The notes under the pieces were generated by a model, which worked only from the letters and a program-made list of their open reading frames with translations, had not been told where the DNA came from and ran no database searches. A DNA stretch of 64,000 nucleotides. It comes from CAWEYO01 sp963813315. Lineage in GTDB: Bacteria > Pseudomonadota > Alphaproteobacteria > Rhizobiales > Rhizobiaceae. The position numbers and the translations under genes are program-made. This document shows, piece after piece, positions 48,677 to 57,488 of this stretch. The stretch lies in NCBI GenBank assembly GCA_963813315.1, contig CAWEYO010000017.1, positions 62,001 through 126,000 on the forward strand, read 5' to 3'. Every line of letters starts with the position of its first letter. The first letter of the stretch is position 1.

Positions 48677-49694
48677 ATGACGAACAACCCCTTTGATGCG
48701 CTTCTCGCCGAAAAGGGCGTCCTGCTTGCCGACGGCGCGACCGGAACAAACCTCTTTGCCATGGGACTGGAAGCCGGAGAAGCGCCGGAGCTCTGGAACG
48801 AGTTCCGCGCCGGAGAAGATAGCGGCGCTGCATCAGGGCTTCGTCGATGCCGGTGCCGACATCATCCTCACCAATTCATTCGGCGGCACCAGGCACCGCC
48901 TGAAGCTGCACCATGCCGAAAACCGCGTGCGTGAATTGAACAAACGCGCGGCCGAGATCGCTCGCGGCGTGGCTGACAAGGCCGGACGGAAAGTCATCGT
49001 GGCGGGTTCGGTCGGCCCGACTGGCGAGTTGCTCATTCCGCTCGGGGCGCTTACCTATGAGGATGCCGTTGACGCCTTTGCCGAGCAGATCGAGGGCCTG
49101 AAGGCCGGCGGCGCAGAAGTCGCCTGGATAGAGACGATGTCGGCGCCGGAAGAAATCCGCGCCGCGGCCGAAGCGGCGATTCGCGTCGGCCTGCCCTACA
49201 CCTACACCGGCTCTTTCGATACGGCCGGCCGCACGATGATGGGACTTCTGCCGAAGGACATTCACGGCGTGGCCGAGGGACTTGCGGAAGCGCCATTGGG
49301 CGTCGGTGCCAATTGCGGCGTGGGAGCGTCCGACATCCTGGCTTCGCTGCTCGATATAACCGAGGCAAAAGGCGACGCAACTATCATTTTGAAGGGCAAC
49401 TGCGGGATTCCGGAATTCCGCGGATCGGAGATCCACTACTCCGGCACGCCGGAACTGATGGCGGACTATGTGCGGCTTGCCGTCGATGGCGGCGCGCGGA
49501 TTGTCGGCGGCTGCTGCGGCACCTCGTTTGCCCACCTCGCTGTCATGCGGAAAGCCCTCGATGCGCACACCAAGGCGTCGCGGCCGACCGTCGAGACCAT
49601 CGTCGAGCGAATCGGACCGCTGCGCAACAAGACCGCGAGCGCCACACCCGCGACCGACGCCGGGCGCCGCGAGCGCCGCCGCGCCCGCGTTTGA
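48677..49694 (+). CDS. bmt: Bmt-type betaine/corrinoid--homocysteine S-methyltransferase, one frameshift
   Basis: A homocysteine S-methyltransferase-domain protein of about 338 residues. The zinc ligands are in GANCGVG and GGCCGTSFAHL (two adjacent Cys). The start is ATG 48677 (MTNNPFDALLAEKGVLLADG, then ATGTNLFAMGLE). An extra G near 48815 splits the frame between WNEFR and PEKIAALHQGFVDAGADII. The C-terminus ends in a basic GRRERRRARV tail, as on other enzymes of this cluster. Rhizobial and roseobacter relatives use glycine betaine or a methylated corrinoid as donor; which one applies here is not visible. It carries the same operator type as the gene at 59244. Confidence 0.88.
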
Positions 49695-50039
49695 CAAGAA
49701 ACAGGCGCCCAAACAGCAAGGACAAAACCTGCTTTGCGGCAACGCCCTGCCCGCCCTTTGCCCTTTCGAACAGGAGCCAGGCGTTTCCGGGGCCTCGCCC
49801 CAGGAATTTTCGACCAGCCGCATGACAATGTGGCGGCTGTTTCGATCATCAGTGCCAGTTGCGCACGCGGAACGTTAGCCATTTCAAAGCCATAATCAGC
49901 GGTCAAGCTTATGTGTTGTCGGAAACAAGGGTTGGGCATCCCGTTTGTTTTCCAGCGATTGAATATTGGCGATCACCGGACCTTTGGGGGCACGGGCTCG
50001 GCCTGATCGAAGCGTTGGTAAAACGTGGAGGGTTCGACC
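49695..50039. other. 345-bp intergenic region, no gene recognised
   Basis: Frames here on both strands lack a Shine-Dalgarno and any family resemblance. The stretch holds GC-rich dyads such as CGGGGCCTCGCCCCAGG near 49789 but no repeat family seen elsewhere. Confidence 0.5.
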
Positions 50040-50918
50040 GTGCAAACGTTCAGGCCATCGCCGGCCCGGCCGGCAAGGCGAGCGGTGCGGCCTCAGTGGC
50101 GCGCGCCCGAAAGCAAACCCCTTCAGCTTACGGAGAAAAACACCGTCGAACTTGCGGCGCGCCCGCGAGCGATCATTGCCAGCTTTGGAATGGTGGCTCT
50201 GCTCGGCTTCGGGGCTGTTACTGCGCTCACCGTCGAAAACACGTCCGGACTGCAAGCCGAGGCCGAAACGCAGTCAGTGCCGGTAGCACAAAAGCCGACC
50301 CCGGAGGGGGCGTCGCCTCAAATCGCCGACGCAACGCAGGCTGCTGATCAACCGTCGAAAGAAGTTGTCATCGCACGGCAAGACCCGGCCCGCCAACAGC
50401 AGGCGCAACCGGCTCCCACGCCGCAACTAGCCGCAATTGTCGCGCTACAACCGGAAATCCGGGTGCTGAACCACGACGACCCGCGATGGGCGCGTGCAGC
50501 GGAACCAGCGCGCGCGGCGGTGGCGGCAGCGCCCCGGCATGAAGCATCCGCGACCAGCTCATATATCATGGCCTTCGCCGACCCGATGGAGAAACCGGTC
50601 AAAATGCCGGAGAAGGCGCCAGAAGCCCAATCGCCCGGCGATCAAATCATTACCGCGGCGATCCCGAGATTTGCTGCCGAACGCCCCGCACCGGTGCCGA
50701 CGGATGCCGCCCGCGAAGACCGGGCAGAGGAGACCAAGCCGGTCCAGCGAGCGCGCATCCGGACGGCGGTCAACATGCGCTCTGGTCCAGCCGACGAGGC
50801 GCGGGTGATTGGCGTGGTGCCGACCAACGCGACGGTCAATCTCGTCCGCTGCACCGAATGGTGCGAGATTGTCTTCAAGGAACGCCGCGGCTGGATCTAC
50901 AAGGGGTTTGTCAAGTAG
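50040..50918 (+). CDS. Membrane-anchored SH3-domain protein
   Basis: A 292-residue protein. One transmembrane helix near residues 44-65 (ASFGMVALLGFGAVTALTV) follows a basic cytoplasmic start. A long Pro/Ala/Gln-rich linker (PARQQQAQPAPTPQLAAI) leads to a C-terminal bacterial SH3 (SH3_3) domain, RTAVNMRSGPADEARVIGVV and WCEIVFKERRGWIYKGFVK. Such domains bind cell-wall peptides. The start is a GTG at 50040 with GGAGGG upstream; another GTG at 50025 is possible. It has no clear link to the methyl-transfer genes on either side. Confidence 0.82.
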   Translation: MQTFRPSPARPARRAVRPQWRAPESKPLQLTEKNTVELAARPRAIIASFGMVALLGFGAVTALTVENTSGLQAEAETQSVPVAQKPTPEGASPQIADATQAADQPSKEVVIARQDPARQQQAQPAPTPQLAAIVALQPEIRVLNHDDPRWARAAEPARAAVAAAPRHEASATSSYIMAFADPMEKPVKMPEKAPEAQSPGDQIITAAIPRFAAERPAPVPTDAAREDRAEETKPVQRARIRTAVNMRSGPADEARVIGVVPTNATVNLVRCTEWCEIVFKERRGWIYKGFVK

Positions 50919-51105
50919 GTCCACGCCCCCGCCCGGTTCGTTACTGGTCTGATGATGCCACGCGCTCAATGCGGCACGGGCTGTTCAGCGATTTCCGCAT
51001 TTTTTTCGGCTGCCTGGAATAGGACGCTCCTCCGGCGCGTTGTGATAGCAGATCGGCCACGCGCCGCCTGGCGCCGCCTGCATCCGACATTGGGAGAGTG
51101 TCATC

Positions 51106-51483
51106 ATGAGGACAATCGCTTTGGGAATAGCAGCTTTGCTCGTCGGCACGGCCGCCGCATTTGCCGATGAACCGGCCAAGACCATGGATAGCTCTGCGGG
51201 CAAGATCTACACCGATGCCAAGGGCATGACGCTTTACACATTCGACAAGGACGCGGCCGGCAAGTCGAATTGCGACGGCGACTGCGCTGCGAAATGGCCG
51301 CCCTTGATGGCAGCCGCTGACGCGAAAGCGGAAGGCGAATGGACCATCGTGGAACGAAGCGACGGGTCCAAAATGTGGGCCTATGAAGGCAAGCCGCTTT
51401 ACACTTACGCCGACGACAAAAAGGCTGGAGACATGACGGGCGAAGGCAAGGGCGGCGTCTGGCACGTCGCCAAAGCGGACTGA
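51106..51483 (+). CDS. Secreted-repeat (PF03640) periplasmic protein
   Basis: A 125-residue exported protein. The signal peptide is MRTIALGIAALLVGTAAAFA. The mature part holds two copies of the secreted-repeat motif: GKIYTDAKGMTLYTFDKDA and GSKMWAYEGKPLYTYADDK, with CDGDCAAKWPPL between. The family (DUF with conserved YTFD and CxxxC) is of unknown function, often found with electron-transfer proteins. The start at 51106 has GGGAGAG upstream. Confidence 0.88.
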   Translation: MRTIALGIAALLVGTAAAFADEPAKTMDSSAGKIYTDAKGMTLYTFDKDAAGKSNCDGDCAAKWPPLMAAADAKAEGEWTIVERSDGSKMWAYEGKPLYTYADDKKAGDMTGEGKGGVWHVAKAD

Positions 51484-51669
51484 TTATCCGGCGCTTGATG
51501 CCGAAGGCGCTGATCGCCGTATGAAATCGACGGGCCTTGGTCCGGGGATCATGTTTCGGGACACTGCACGCTCAGCCAGTAGCGTCCGCTTCTGGCAGTC
51601 GGGCTGTAGGCGGCGATATTGAAAGGCTGTAGGCGATCCCTGTTGTCGTCAAGAGCATCGTAACGCCGT

Positions 51670-52356
51670 TCAGGCCGAGAAGCTTGCCATATGGAACGCC
51701 TGCGCGTCTGCCGGATACCGGTAGTCTGACCCGTAAGGGCAGGCGTTGCGGGAAAGGCAACCGCTCGCGCGGCAGCGGGTGCCGGCTGGTCCTCGTACAA
51801 AAGCCAAGCAGTCCGCATGAGCGAATCCTGTGTCGACGAACGCCCCTGCCGGACAGGCATTAATGCAAGGTTTTCCGTCACATAGATCGCAAAGATGAAT
51901 CGGTTCCTCAGCGGGCGGAATGAAAAGCTCCGCGTCAAAGAACAGCGCGCCTCGATAGGCGTGCCACAGGCCAAACCGCGGATGCATCAGAATGCCGAGC
52001 GGCGATGGCTTCAGCCCTTCGGCCCGCATCGCCCACTGCTGGAACGGCAGGTATGGCCTGTCCGAAGGAGAGGCCGCAGAGGCGCCGGCCTGTCGCGCGA
52101 CGTCGCCCAGGACCATGCGGGACCAGGCGTCGAGTGGATCGGCGAGACTTGCGGGCTGGCTCTTGCGCCAGCGCAGGAAATGGGGCCAGGGCGCCGCTCC
52201 CCCCTGCCCTACGAGAAGCAGCGACCTTGCCGGCTTTCCCGACGGACCCGCGGGCGGGTTTTCGTCTGCGCCGAAGACAAAGCCGCCGCGAAGCATCAGG
52301 CCGTGCCCGGCAAGGGCGGCGGCGATTTCGTCGAGACTGGGCACAGATGTCGCCAT
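51670..52356 (-). CDS. 4Fe-4S ferredoxin-domain protein, QueG-like
   Basis: A 228-residue protein. The C-terminal half has cysteine clusters CDLCDGKPCINACPAGAF and CRASGCLSRNACPYG, arranged like the ferredoxin domain of epoxyqueuosine reductase (QueG). The N-terminal QueG cobalamin-binding domain is not recognisable. The start at 52356 (MATSVPSLDEIAAALAGHGL) avoids an unconserved leader. It is read in the same direction as mttB, 120 bp downstream of it. A role as electron donor to a corrinoid protein is conceivable but not shown. Confidence 0.8.
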   Translation of the reverse strand: MATSVPSLDEIAAALAGHGLMLRGGFVFGADENPPAGPSGKPARSLLLVGQGGAAPWPHFLRWRKSQPASLADPLDAWSRMVLGDVARQAGASAASPSDRPYLPFQQWAMRAEGLKPSPLGILMHPRFGLWHAYRGALFFDAELFIPPAEEPIHLCDLCDGKPCINACPAGAFVDTGFAHADCLAFVRGPAGTRCRASGCLSRNACPYGSDYRYPADAQAFHMASFSA

Positions 52357-52476
52357 CCAGCAACTCACGATCACGCGCCGCAATCAGCGCTTCCGTCCCG
52401 GATCGGAGAAAGCACTCCGCCAGACTTCCTTGTGTATAATGTTGGCCACTTTAGCCCGGCCGGATTCGGGCTCCCT

Positions 52477-54054
52477 TCACGTGAAGGCGTCGGGCATCGA
52501 CTCCTTCTTTTTCGCAATGAAGTCCTTCAGGCCTTCCTCGATGCCCGGATCGAGGTACGGCGCCTGGTAGCTTTCAAGCCAGCGGCGTGCAAGTTCGTTG
52601 GCGCGCTGCGGCGCGGTTTTCTCGCCTTCGGCCAGCCATTGCTCGTACGAATTGTTGTCGGCAATCGACGAGCGGTAAAACGCGCTCTGAAAGTTCGCCT
52701 GGGTGTGATCACAACCGAGAAAGTGGCTGCCTGGCCCCACTTGGCGGATCGCGTCCATTGCCTGTCCGTTTTCGGACAGGTCGATGCCGGCGGCGAATTT
52801 TTGCTGCATGCCGAGCTGATCGATGTCCATCATGAACTTCTCGTAGCAGGAGGCGAGGCCGCCTTCGAGCCAGCCGGCGGAGTGCAGCACGAAATTGGCG
52901 CCGGCCAAAATCGTCGAGTTCAGCGTGTTGGCGCTTTCATAGGCCGCCTGCGCGTCCGGAACCTTGGAGGCGCAGAGCGAGCCGCCGGTACGAAACGGCA
53001 GGCCGAGACGGCGCGCCAGTTGGGCGGCGCCATAGGAAACGAGCGACGGCTCCGGCGTACCGAAGGTCGGCGCGCCCGACTGCATGGAGATCGACGAGGC
53101 GAATGTTCCAAACAGCACCGGCGCGCCCGGCCTGATGAGTTGGGTAAAGGAAGCGCCGGCCAGGACCTCGGCCAGGACCTGCGTCAGCGTGCCGGCGATC
53201 GTCACCGGACTCATGGCGCCCGCGAGGATAAAAGGAGTGACGATGCAGGCCTGGTTGTTGCGCGCATAGACCTTCAGCGCGCCAAGCATCGTTTCGTCGA
53301 AAACCATCGGCGAGTTGGCATTGATCAGATTGATGACAACGGTGTTCTCATCGACGAATTTCTCGCCGAACAGGATTTTCGCCATCGCAACCGTATCTTC
53401 AGCGCGCTCAGGCGCGGTCACCGAACCCATAAAGGGCTTGTCGGAAAGGCGCATGTGCGAAAACACCATGTCCAGATGGCGCTTGTTCACCGGGATGTCG
53501 ACCGGCTCGCACACCGTGCCCCCGGAATGATGGATCGACGGCGCCATATAGGCGAGCTTCACGAAATTCCTGAAATCCTCGATCGTGGCGTAGCGGCGGG
53601 CGCCGTCGAGATCGCGTACGAAAGGCGGCCCGTAGACCGGCGCGAAAACCGTGGCATTGCCACCGATCTGGACCGAGCGCTCCGGATTTCTCGCGTGCTG
53701 GGTAAATACGGAGGGCGCTGTCTTGAGCAGCGAACGGCAGAGCCCACGCGGAAAATGGACACGCTCGCCCTTTACGTCTGCGCCGGCGCCCTTCCACAGT
53801 TCGAGCGCTTCGGCGTCGTCGCGGAAGTCGATGCCGATCTCCTCGAGCACGGTTTCGGCATTCTTCTCGATGAGCGCCAGGCCCTCTTCGTCGAGCACCT
53901 CGTATACCTTGATCTTGCGGTCGACGTAGGTCTGCTGCACGCCGGGGCCGCCGCCGGAACGCGCCGCGCGCCGTGCCGCCGCACCGCCTCCGCGATCACC
54001 GCGGGCTCGCCTTGCGCCACCGGCTTCCTGTTCGACTGCCAGGTTCTCGTCCAT
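52477..54054 (-). CDS. MttB-family (trimethylamine/glycine betaine-type) methyltransferase, non-pyrrolysine
   Basis: A 525-residue TIM-barrel methyltransferase of the MttB superfamily, which moves a methyl group from a methylated amine to a corrinoid protein. The frame is open with no TAG, so it is the non-pyrrolysine type, as in MtgB glycine-betaine methyltransferase. Blocks seen are YVDRKIKVYEVLDEEGLALI, GIDFRDDAEALELWKGAGAD, HHSGGTVCEPVDIPVNKRHL and TFGTPEPSLVSYGAAQLARR. Residues 12-38 are an Arg/Gly-rich extension (7 Arg, 10 Gly). The divergent corrinoid gene at 54311 is its likely partner. The natural substrate is unknown; glycine betaine is the first guess. Confidence 0.9.
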   Translation of the reverse strand: MDENLAVEQEAGGARRARGDRGGGAAARRAARSGGGPGVQQTYVDRKIKVYEVLDEEGLALIEKNAETVLEEIGIDFRDDAEALELWKGAGADVKGERVHFPRGLCRSLLKTAPSVFTQHARNPERSVQIGGNATVFAPVYGPPFVRDLDGARRYATIEDFRNFVKLAYMAPSIHHSGGTVCEPVDIPVNKRHLDMVFSHMRLSDKPFMGSVTAPERAEDTVAMAKILFGEKFVDENTVVINLINANSPMVFDETMLGALKVYARNNQACIVTPFILAGAMSPVTIAGTLTQVLAEVLAGASFTQLIRPGAPVLFGTFASSISMQSGAPTFGTPEPSLVSYGAAQLARRLGLPFRTGGSLCASKVPDAQAAYESANTLNSTILAGANFVLHSAGWLEGGLASCYEKFMMDIDQLGMQQKFAAGIDLSENGQAMDAIRQVGPGSHFLGCDHTQANFQSAFYRSSIADNNSYEQWLAEGEKTAPQRANELARRWLESYQAPYLDPGIEEGLKDFIAKKKESMPDAFT

Positions 54055-54310
54055 GAACTTGTCCCTTGAATATTGTGCCAGCGCCCTGTCGCGCGCCTCT
54101 TGCGGGATCGTACCCTTCGACCCAAGGCAAAACGGCCCGACAGCGCCAAGACCTGTCGCAAAATCGACAAGAATACTGCACTTTTTCCGGTCGCTTTCAT
54201 TTTGTATGGCGTCGCAAATCGGCTATGGAAATATGCTACCGACAGAATAGATAGTGGCCTGAATCTAGCGCCAATAACAAGCGCAACGCGGGCCTCGAGG
54301 GAGCATACGC

Positions 54311-55009
54311 ATGTCTGACGACGAGATCATCCTCTCCGAACTTTCCGACGAAGAGCTTGTGCAGCAGATGCACGACGATCTTTACGATGGGCTCAAGGAG
54401 GAGATCGAGGAAGGCACGCACATCCTGCTCAATCGTGGCTGGGTTCCTTACAACGTGCTGACCGAGGCACTTGTCGAAGGCATGCGCATCGTCGGCGAGG
54501 ACTTCCGGGACGGCATCCTTTTCGTTCCCGAGGTCCTTTTGTCAGCCAATGCGATGAAGGCCGGCATGTCGATCCTGCGTCCGCTGCTTGCCGCCACCGG
54601 CGCGCCGAAACAGGGCAAATTGGTTATCGGCACGGTCAAGGGCGATATTCACGACATTGGCAAGAACCTCGTCGGGATGATGATGGAAGGCGCGGGTTTC
54701 GATGTCGTCGACCTCGGCATCAACAATCCGGTCGAGAACTATCTGAACGCTATCGATGAGCATCAGCCCGACATCATCGGCATGTCCGCGCTGCTGACCA
54801 CGACCATGCCCTACATGAAGGTCGTCATCGACACGATGAAGGAAAAGGGAATCCGCGACGACTTTGTCGTTCTTGTCGGCGGCGCGCCGCTCAACGAGGA
54901 ATTCGGCAAGGCCGTGGGTGCCGACGCCTATTGCCGCGACGCTGCTGTGGCGGTCGAGACTGCCAAGGACTACATGAGGCGCAAGCACAATCTCCGCGCG
55001 ATCGCCTAA
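54311..55009 (+). CDS. Cobalamin-binding corrinoid protein (MttC/MtgC-like)
   Basis: A 232-residue corrinoid carrier. The N-terminal helical cap domain (about 10-95; EGTHILLNRGWVPYNVLTEAL) is followed by a Rossmann B12 domain with the DxHxxG motif (GDIHDIGKNL, Asp112, His114 the lower cobalt ligand, Gly117), then GMSALLTTTMPYMK and VLVGGAPLNEEF. It would accept a methyl group from the MttB-family enzyme and hand it to THF or homocysteine. It is divergent from that enzyme's gene with a 256-bp control region. The start at 54311 lies 7 bases after AGGGAG. Confidence 0.95.
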   Translation: MSDDEIILSELSDEELVQQMHDDLYDGLKEEIEEGTHILLNRGWVPYNVLTEALVEGMRIVGEDFRDGILFVPEVLLSANAMKAGMSILRPLLAATGAPKQGKLVIGTVKGDIHDIGKNLVGMMMEGAGFDVVDLGINNPVENYLNAIDEHQPDIIGMSALLTTTMPYMKVVIDTMKEKGIRDDFVVLVGGAPLNEEFGKAVGADAYCRDAAVAVETAKDYMRRKHNLRAIA

Positions 55010-55087
55010 GGACGACGTTCCGGCAGGCGGCATATCTTCGGAAGCCTGAACGCGGCTAGAGCGGCGGACGCTTTTACGGAATCAGCA

Positions 55088-55158
55088 CTGCCGCTCTGTC
55101 CTTTTGTTTGAGCATCGGATTTTTCCCAAAACCGGTTCCCACTTTCGGGTCCGATACT
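55088..55158. repeat. Family B dyad repeat, copy 4 (inverted)
   Basis: CTTTTGTTTGAGCATCGG ... CACTTTCGGGTCCGATAC. It separates the corrinoid gene from the convergent entericidin-like gene. Confidence 0.78.
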
Positions 55159-55299
55159 CTAAGGCTGCTTGACGGTATCCTCGACAGCATTCGCGGTCGC
55201 CTTGACGTCCCTGCCGACGCCACGCACGGTGTTGGCACATGCCGCGAGCGCCACTGCGCAGACGATCAGCGCCACCGGTGCAAGCCGGGATAGTTTCAT
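55159..55299 (-). CDS. Entericidin-like small lipoprotein
   Basis: A 46-residue lipoprotein found by translating the reverse strand. The signal and lipobox are MKLSRLAPVALIVCAVALAA followed by Cys (LAAC), and the mature peptide is ANTVRGVGRDVKATANAVED with end TVKQP. This is the EcnA/EcnB entericidin pattern (CANTxxGxGxDxxxxGxAI). Entericidins are associated with stress and envelope effects; the role here is unknown. It is divergent from the DUF1638 gene. Confidence 0.85.
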   Translation of the reverse strand: MKLSRLAPVALIVCAVALAACANTVRGVGRDVKATANAVEDTVKQP

Positions 55300-55377
55300 G
55301 GACGGGTCCTCCGACGTTCGCTACAACATTCGCGTCAAGTATCGCCTTCAGGAACGGAATTGAGGCATATAGGTTCC

Positions 55378-56013
55378 ATGACGCGACCCCGCAAAGCCAC
55401 TCTTCCCCCGACAGAAAAGCTGCTTGTGATTGCTTGCGGCATGATTGCGCGCGAGGTTCTGTCGGCCAAGGAGCAGCTTGGACTCAATCATCTCGATCTC
55501 ACGTGCCTTCCCGCGGAATATCACTACTATCCAGACCGCATCGCGCCCGCCATGGACGCGGCTATCGTGAAGGCAAAGGCGGAAGGCTATAGCAACATCT
55601 TTGTCGGTTACGCCGACTGCGGCACTGGGGGCCAGCTCGACAAGGTTTGTAAGAAACATGGGGTGGAGCGCATCGAGGGACCGCACTGCTTTGCCTTCTA
55701 CCAGGGCAACTCGGCGTTCAGGGCGATGGGCGACAAGGAAATGACGTCATTTTACATGACCGACTTCCTCTGCCGGCAGTTCGAAGCCTTTTTTCTGAAG
55801 CCGCTGGGTCTCGACCGTCATCCGGAACTCGCAGCGGACTATTTCGGCAACTACGAGAAGGTGGTCTATCTGGCGCAGACCAACGACCCGCAACTAGACC
55901 GGGTCGCTGAAAATGCCGCCCGGATGCTGGGGCTTGGCTATGAACGGCGCTTCACCGGCTATGGCGATTTGCCGGCTGCGTTGCAAAATGCGTCCCGTTC
56001 GGCGGCTTCATGA
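55378..56013 (+). CDS. DUF1638 protein
   Basis: A 211-residue cytoplasmic DUF1638 protein. Conserved stretches are LVIACGMIAREVLSAKEQLG, LDLTCLPAEYHYYPDRIAPA, YADCGTGGQLDKVCKKHGVE and GPHCFAFYQG. The several Cys and His suggest a metal or corrinoid site. The family has no assigned function, but is found with MttB-type methyltransferases and corrinoid proteins in archaea and bacteria. The start at 55378 (MTRPRKATLPPTEKLLVIAC) is chosen over 55360. The position between the corrinoid gene and the C1 genes supports a role in corrinoid methyl transfer. Confidence 0.88.
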   Translation: MTRPRKATLPPTEKLLVIACGMIAREVLSAKEQLGLNHLDLTCLPAEYHYYPDRIAPAMDAAIVKAKAEGYSNIFVGYADCGTGGQLDKVCKKHGVERIEGPHCFAFYQGNSAFRAMGDKEMTSFYMTDFLCRQFEAFFLKPLGLDRHPELAADYFGNYEKVVYLAQTNDPQLDRVAENAARMLGLGYERRFTGYGDLPAALQNASRSAAS

Positions 56014-56259
56014 GCTGAAATTGGTTTTCCTGCCCATTTCTTGCCGCTCTTTAGGCGTTTCCGTTTGCCCGGCGTGATGCGGCAGTGGTTATTGTTGAGT
56101 TTCACCGCTAGCTCTAAGTCAAGGACCGGATGGATATCGGTCATCCGGTTTTCACAAGCTACCGCTATGCGGATGGCGCCATCAAAGGATTAACCGGTTC
56201 ACCTCACACTGCGTCGCTCTTGCGCCGGAGGGGTGAACGGGGCGGCAGCACGGGAACAC

Positions 56260-56928
56260 ATGAGACAGGAAATGCGGGGATTCGAGCACGGGCAGATCGA
56301 CGGCGCGCCAATGCGGCGCCGGCCGCGGCGACTGTCCCAGCTCTTTGCGCAACTGGCGCGTGACGCCGACGGCCCGGTTTCGATGGCCAGCATCCGCGAC
56401 GCGCTTGGGGACCGCAGCTTCGCCGCGCTTATCGTGTTCTTCGCCGCACTGAACCTGATCCCGCTTCCGCCTCCGTCTTCGGCAATCCTCGGGCTGCCGC
56501 TGGTCATCGTTTCAGCTCAGCTGATGTTTGGCAGCAAGCGCGCCTGGCTTCCGCGCTTCGTGATGGAGAACACGATCTCCGCCGAAAGCTTCCGGGCCGT
56601 GATGGACCGGCTGATCCCACGGCTTGTCAGCCTGGAGCGGATGATCAAACCCCGTTACTGGCCGTTCTGGCGTAGAAGGGGCGATCGGGTGATCGGCACC
56701 ATGTGCTTCGTGCTTGCCGTGATCGTCACCCTGCCCATTCCGCTCGGAAACTGGCTGCCCGCCCTTTCCTCCGCGCTACTTGGCTTGGCGCTGGTCGAGC
56801 GGGACGGCCTTCTCTTCGCGATCGGCATGGTCTTCAGCGCAATGGCCGCGGCGGTCATCGTGGCGGTATTCGGTTCGGCGGCCGCGCTTGTAAATTTGCT
56901 GTGGTCATGGCCTTTCGTCCATATGTAG
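56260..56928 (+). CDS. ExoD-family membrane protein
   Basis: A 222-residue inner-membrane protein of the ExoD family (exopolysaccharide synthesis). After the cytoplasmic start, helices include ALIVFFAALNLIPLPPPSSA, GTMCFVLAVIVTLPIPLGNW and FSAMAAAVIVAVFGSAAALV. The two PxPxS/G loop motifs are typical. ExoD affects exopolysaccharide and alkali tolerance in Sinorhizobium; the mechanism is unknown. The start is uncertain: ATG 56260 is used, GTG 56233 is possible. Confidence 0.85.
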   Translation: MRQEMRGFEHGQIDGAPMRRRPRRLSQLFAQLARDADGPVSMASIRDALGDRSFAALIVFFAALNLIPLPPPSSAILGLPLVIVSAQLMFGSKRAWLPRFVMENTISAESFRAVMDRLIPRLVSLERMIKPRYWPFWRRRGDRVIGTMCFVLAVIVTLPIPLGNWLPALSSALLGLALVERDGLLFAIGMVFSAMAAAVIVAVFGSAAALVNLLWSWPFVHM

Positions 56929-57182
56929 GCTGCCCGACCGGATTCGCGTACCCACGACCGATTCGGCTGCGAAAAATCTTATGTTCGGCACGGCAACGTG
57001 ACCACCGGCATCGCCGGTTTTCCGATGCAACGCTTCGGTGACGATCGATCTTCGGCGGATTTGCTTTTTGCGACACGACGGCACGTCGCTTTTGAATGCC
57101 CGCGCGTCGTCCCATAACAAGCAGTTCAGCAGCGCTTGCGGCAATTGTCGGTCTGGGAGCCTACTGGAGAAGCGGAACCAAA

Positions 57183-57488
57183 ATGGCCGACCTAATCGTC
57201 GTTTACTGGCGCGACATACCAGCGCAAGTCATTGTGAAGAAGGGGCGTCAGAATGCAAAGCGCGAACTGCCGCTGCGCTTTACCGAAGCGATCGACATGT
57301 GCGCGATGCGGACTGGCGCAGGCGATACCGACGCCTACCTTGACGAGTGGCGGAAGGCCCATCCGGTGCCGGTCGGAGACGATCTCGAGGCTGAGGCGGA
57401 AAAGGCGCTCGCCCATCTCGATGCGACATATACCCGCGAGCGGCTGGTGGCTCTAGTGAAGGCAGGCGGGAAGGAACGAAATGTCTGA
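57183..57488 (+). CDS. 'Virulence factor' family small protein (PF13769) in the C1 operon
   Basis: A 101-residue cytoplasmic protein opening MADLIVVYWRDIPAQVIVKK. The family is labelled 'virulence factor' from a plant-pathogen screen and has no known biochemistry. RGAK-like GRQNAKRELPLRFTEAIDMC and GDTDAYLDEWRKAHPVP follow. Its last 8 bases overlap the next gene, so translation is coupled to the MTHFR C-terminal protein. The order virulence factor, MTHFR-C, metF implies a role in methyl-THF metabolism. Confidence 0.85.
   Translation: MADLIVVYWRDIPAQVIVKKGRQNAKRELPLRFTEAIDMCAMRTGAGDTDAYLDEWRKAHPVPVGDDLEAEAEKALAHLDATYTRERLVALVKAGGKERNV

Noticed and set aside
49466..49939. Reverse frame MANVPRAQLALMIETAATLS... 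after bmt
   Set aside because: No Shine-Dalgarno or family resemblance, and most of it is antisense to the bmt 3' end.
54055..54310. Cobalamin riboswitch in the mttB/corrinoid divergent region
   Set aside because: No B12-box-like sequence or supporting stems were recognised in this gap or before 57183.
55959..56144. Short reverse frame after the DUF1638 gene
   Set aside because: Overlaps the end of DUF1638, has no ribosome-binding site and no known similarity.
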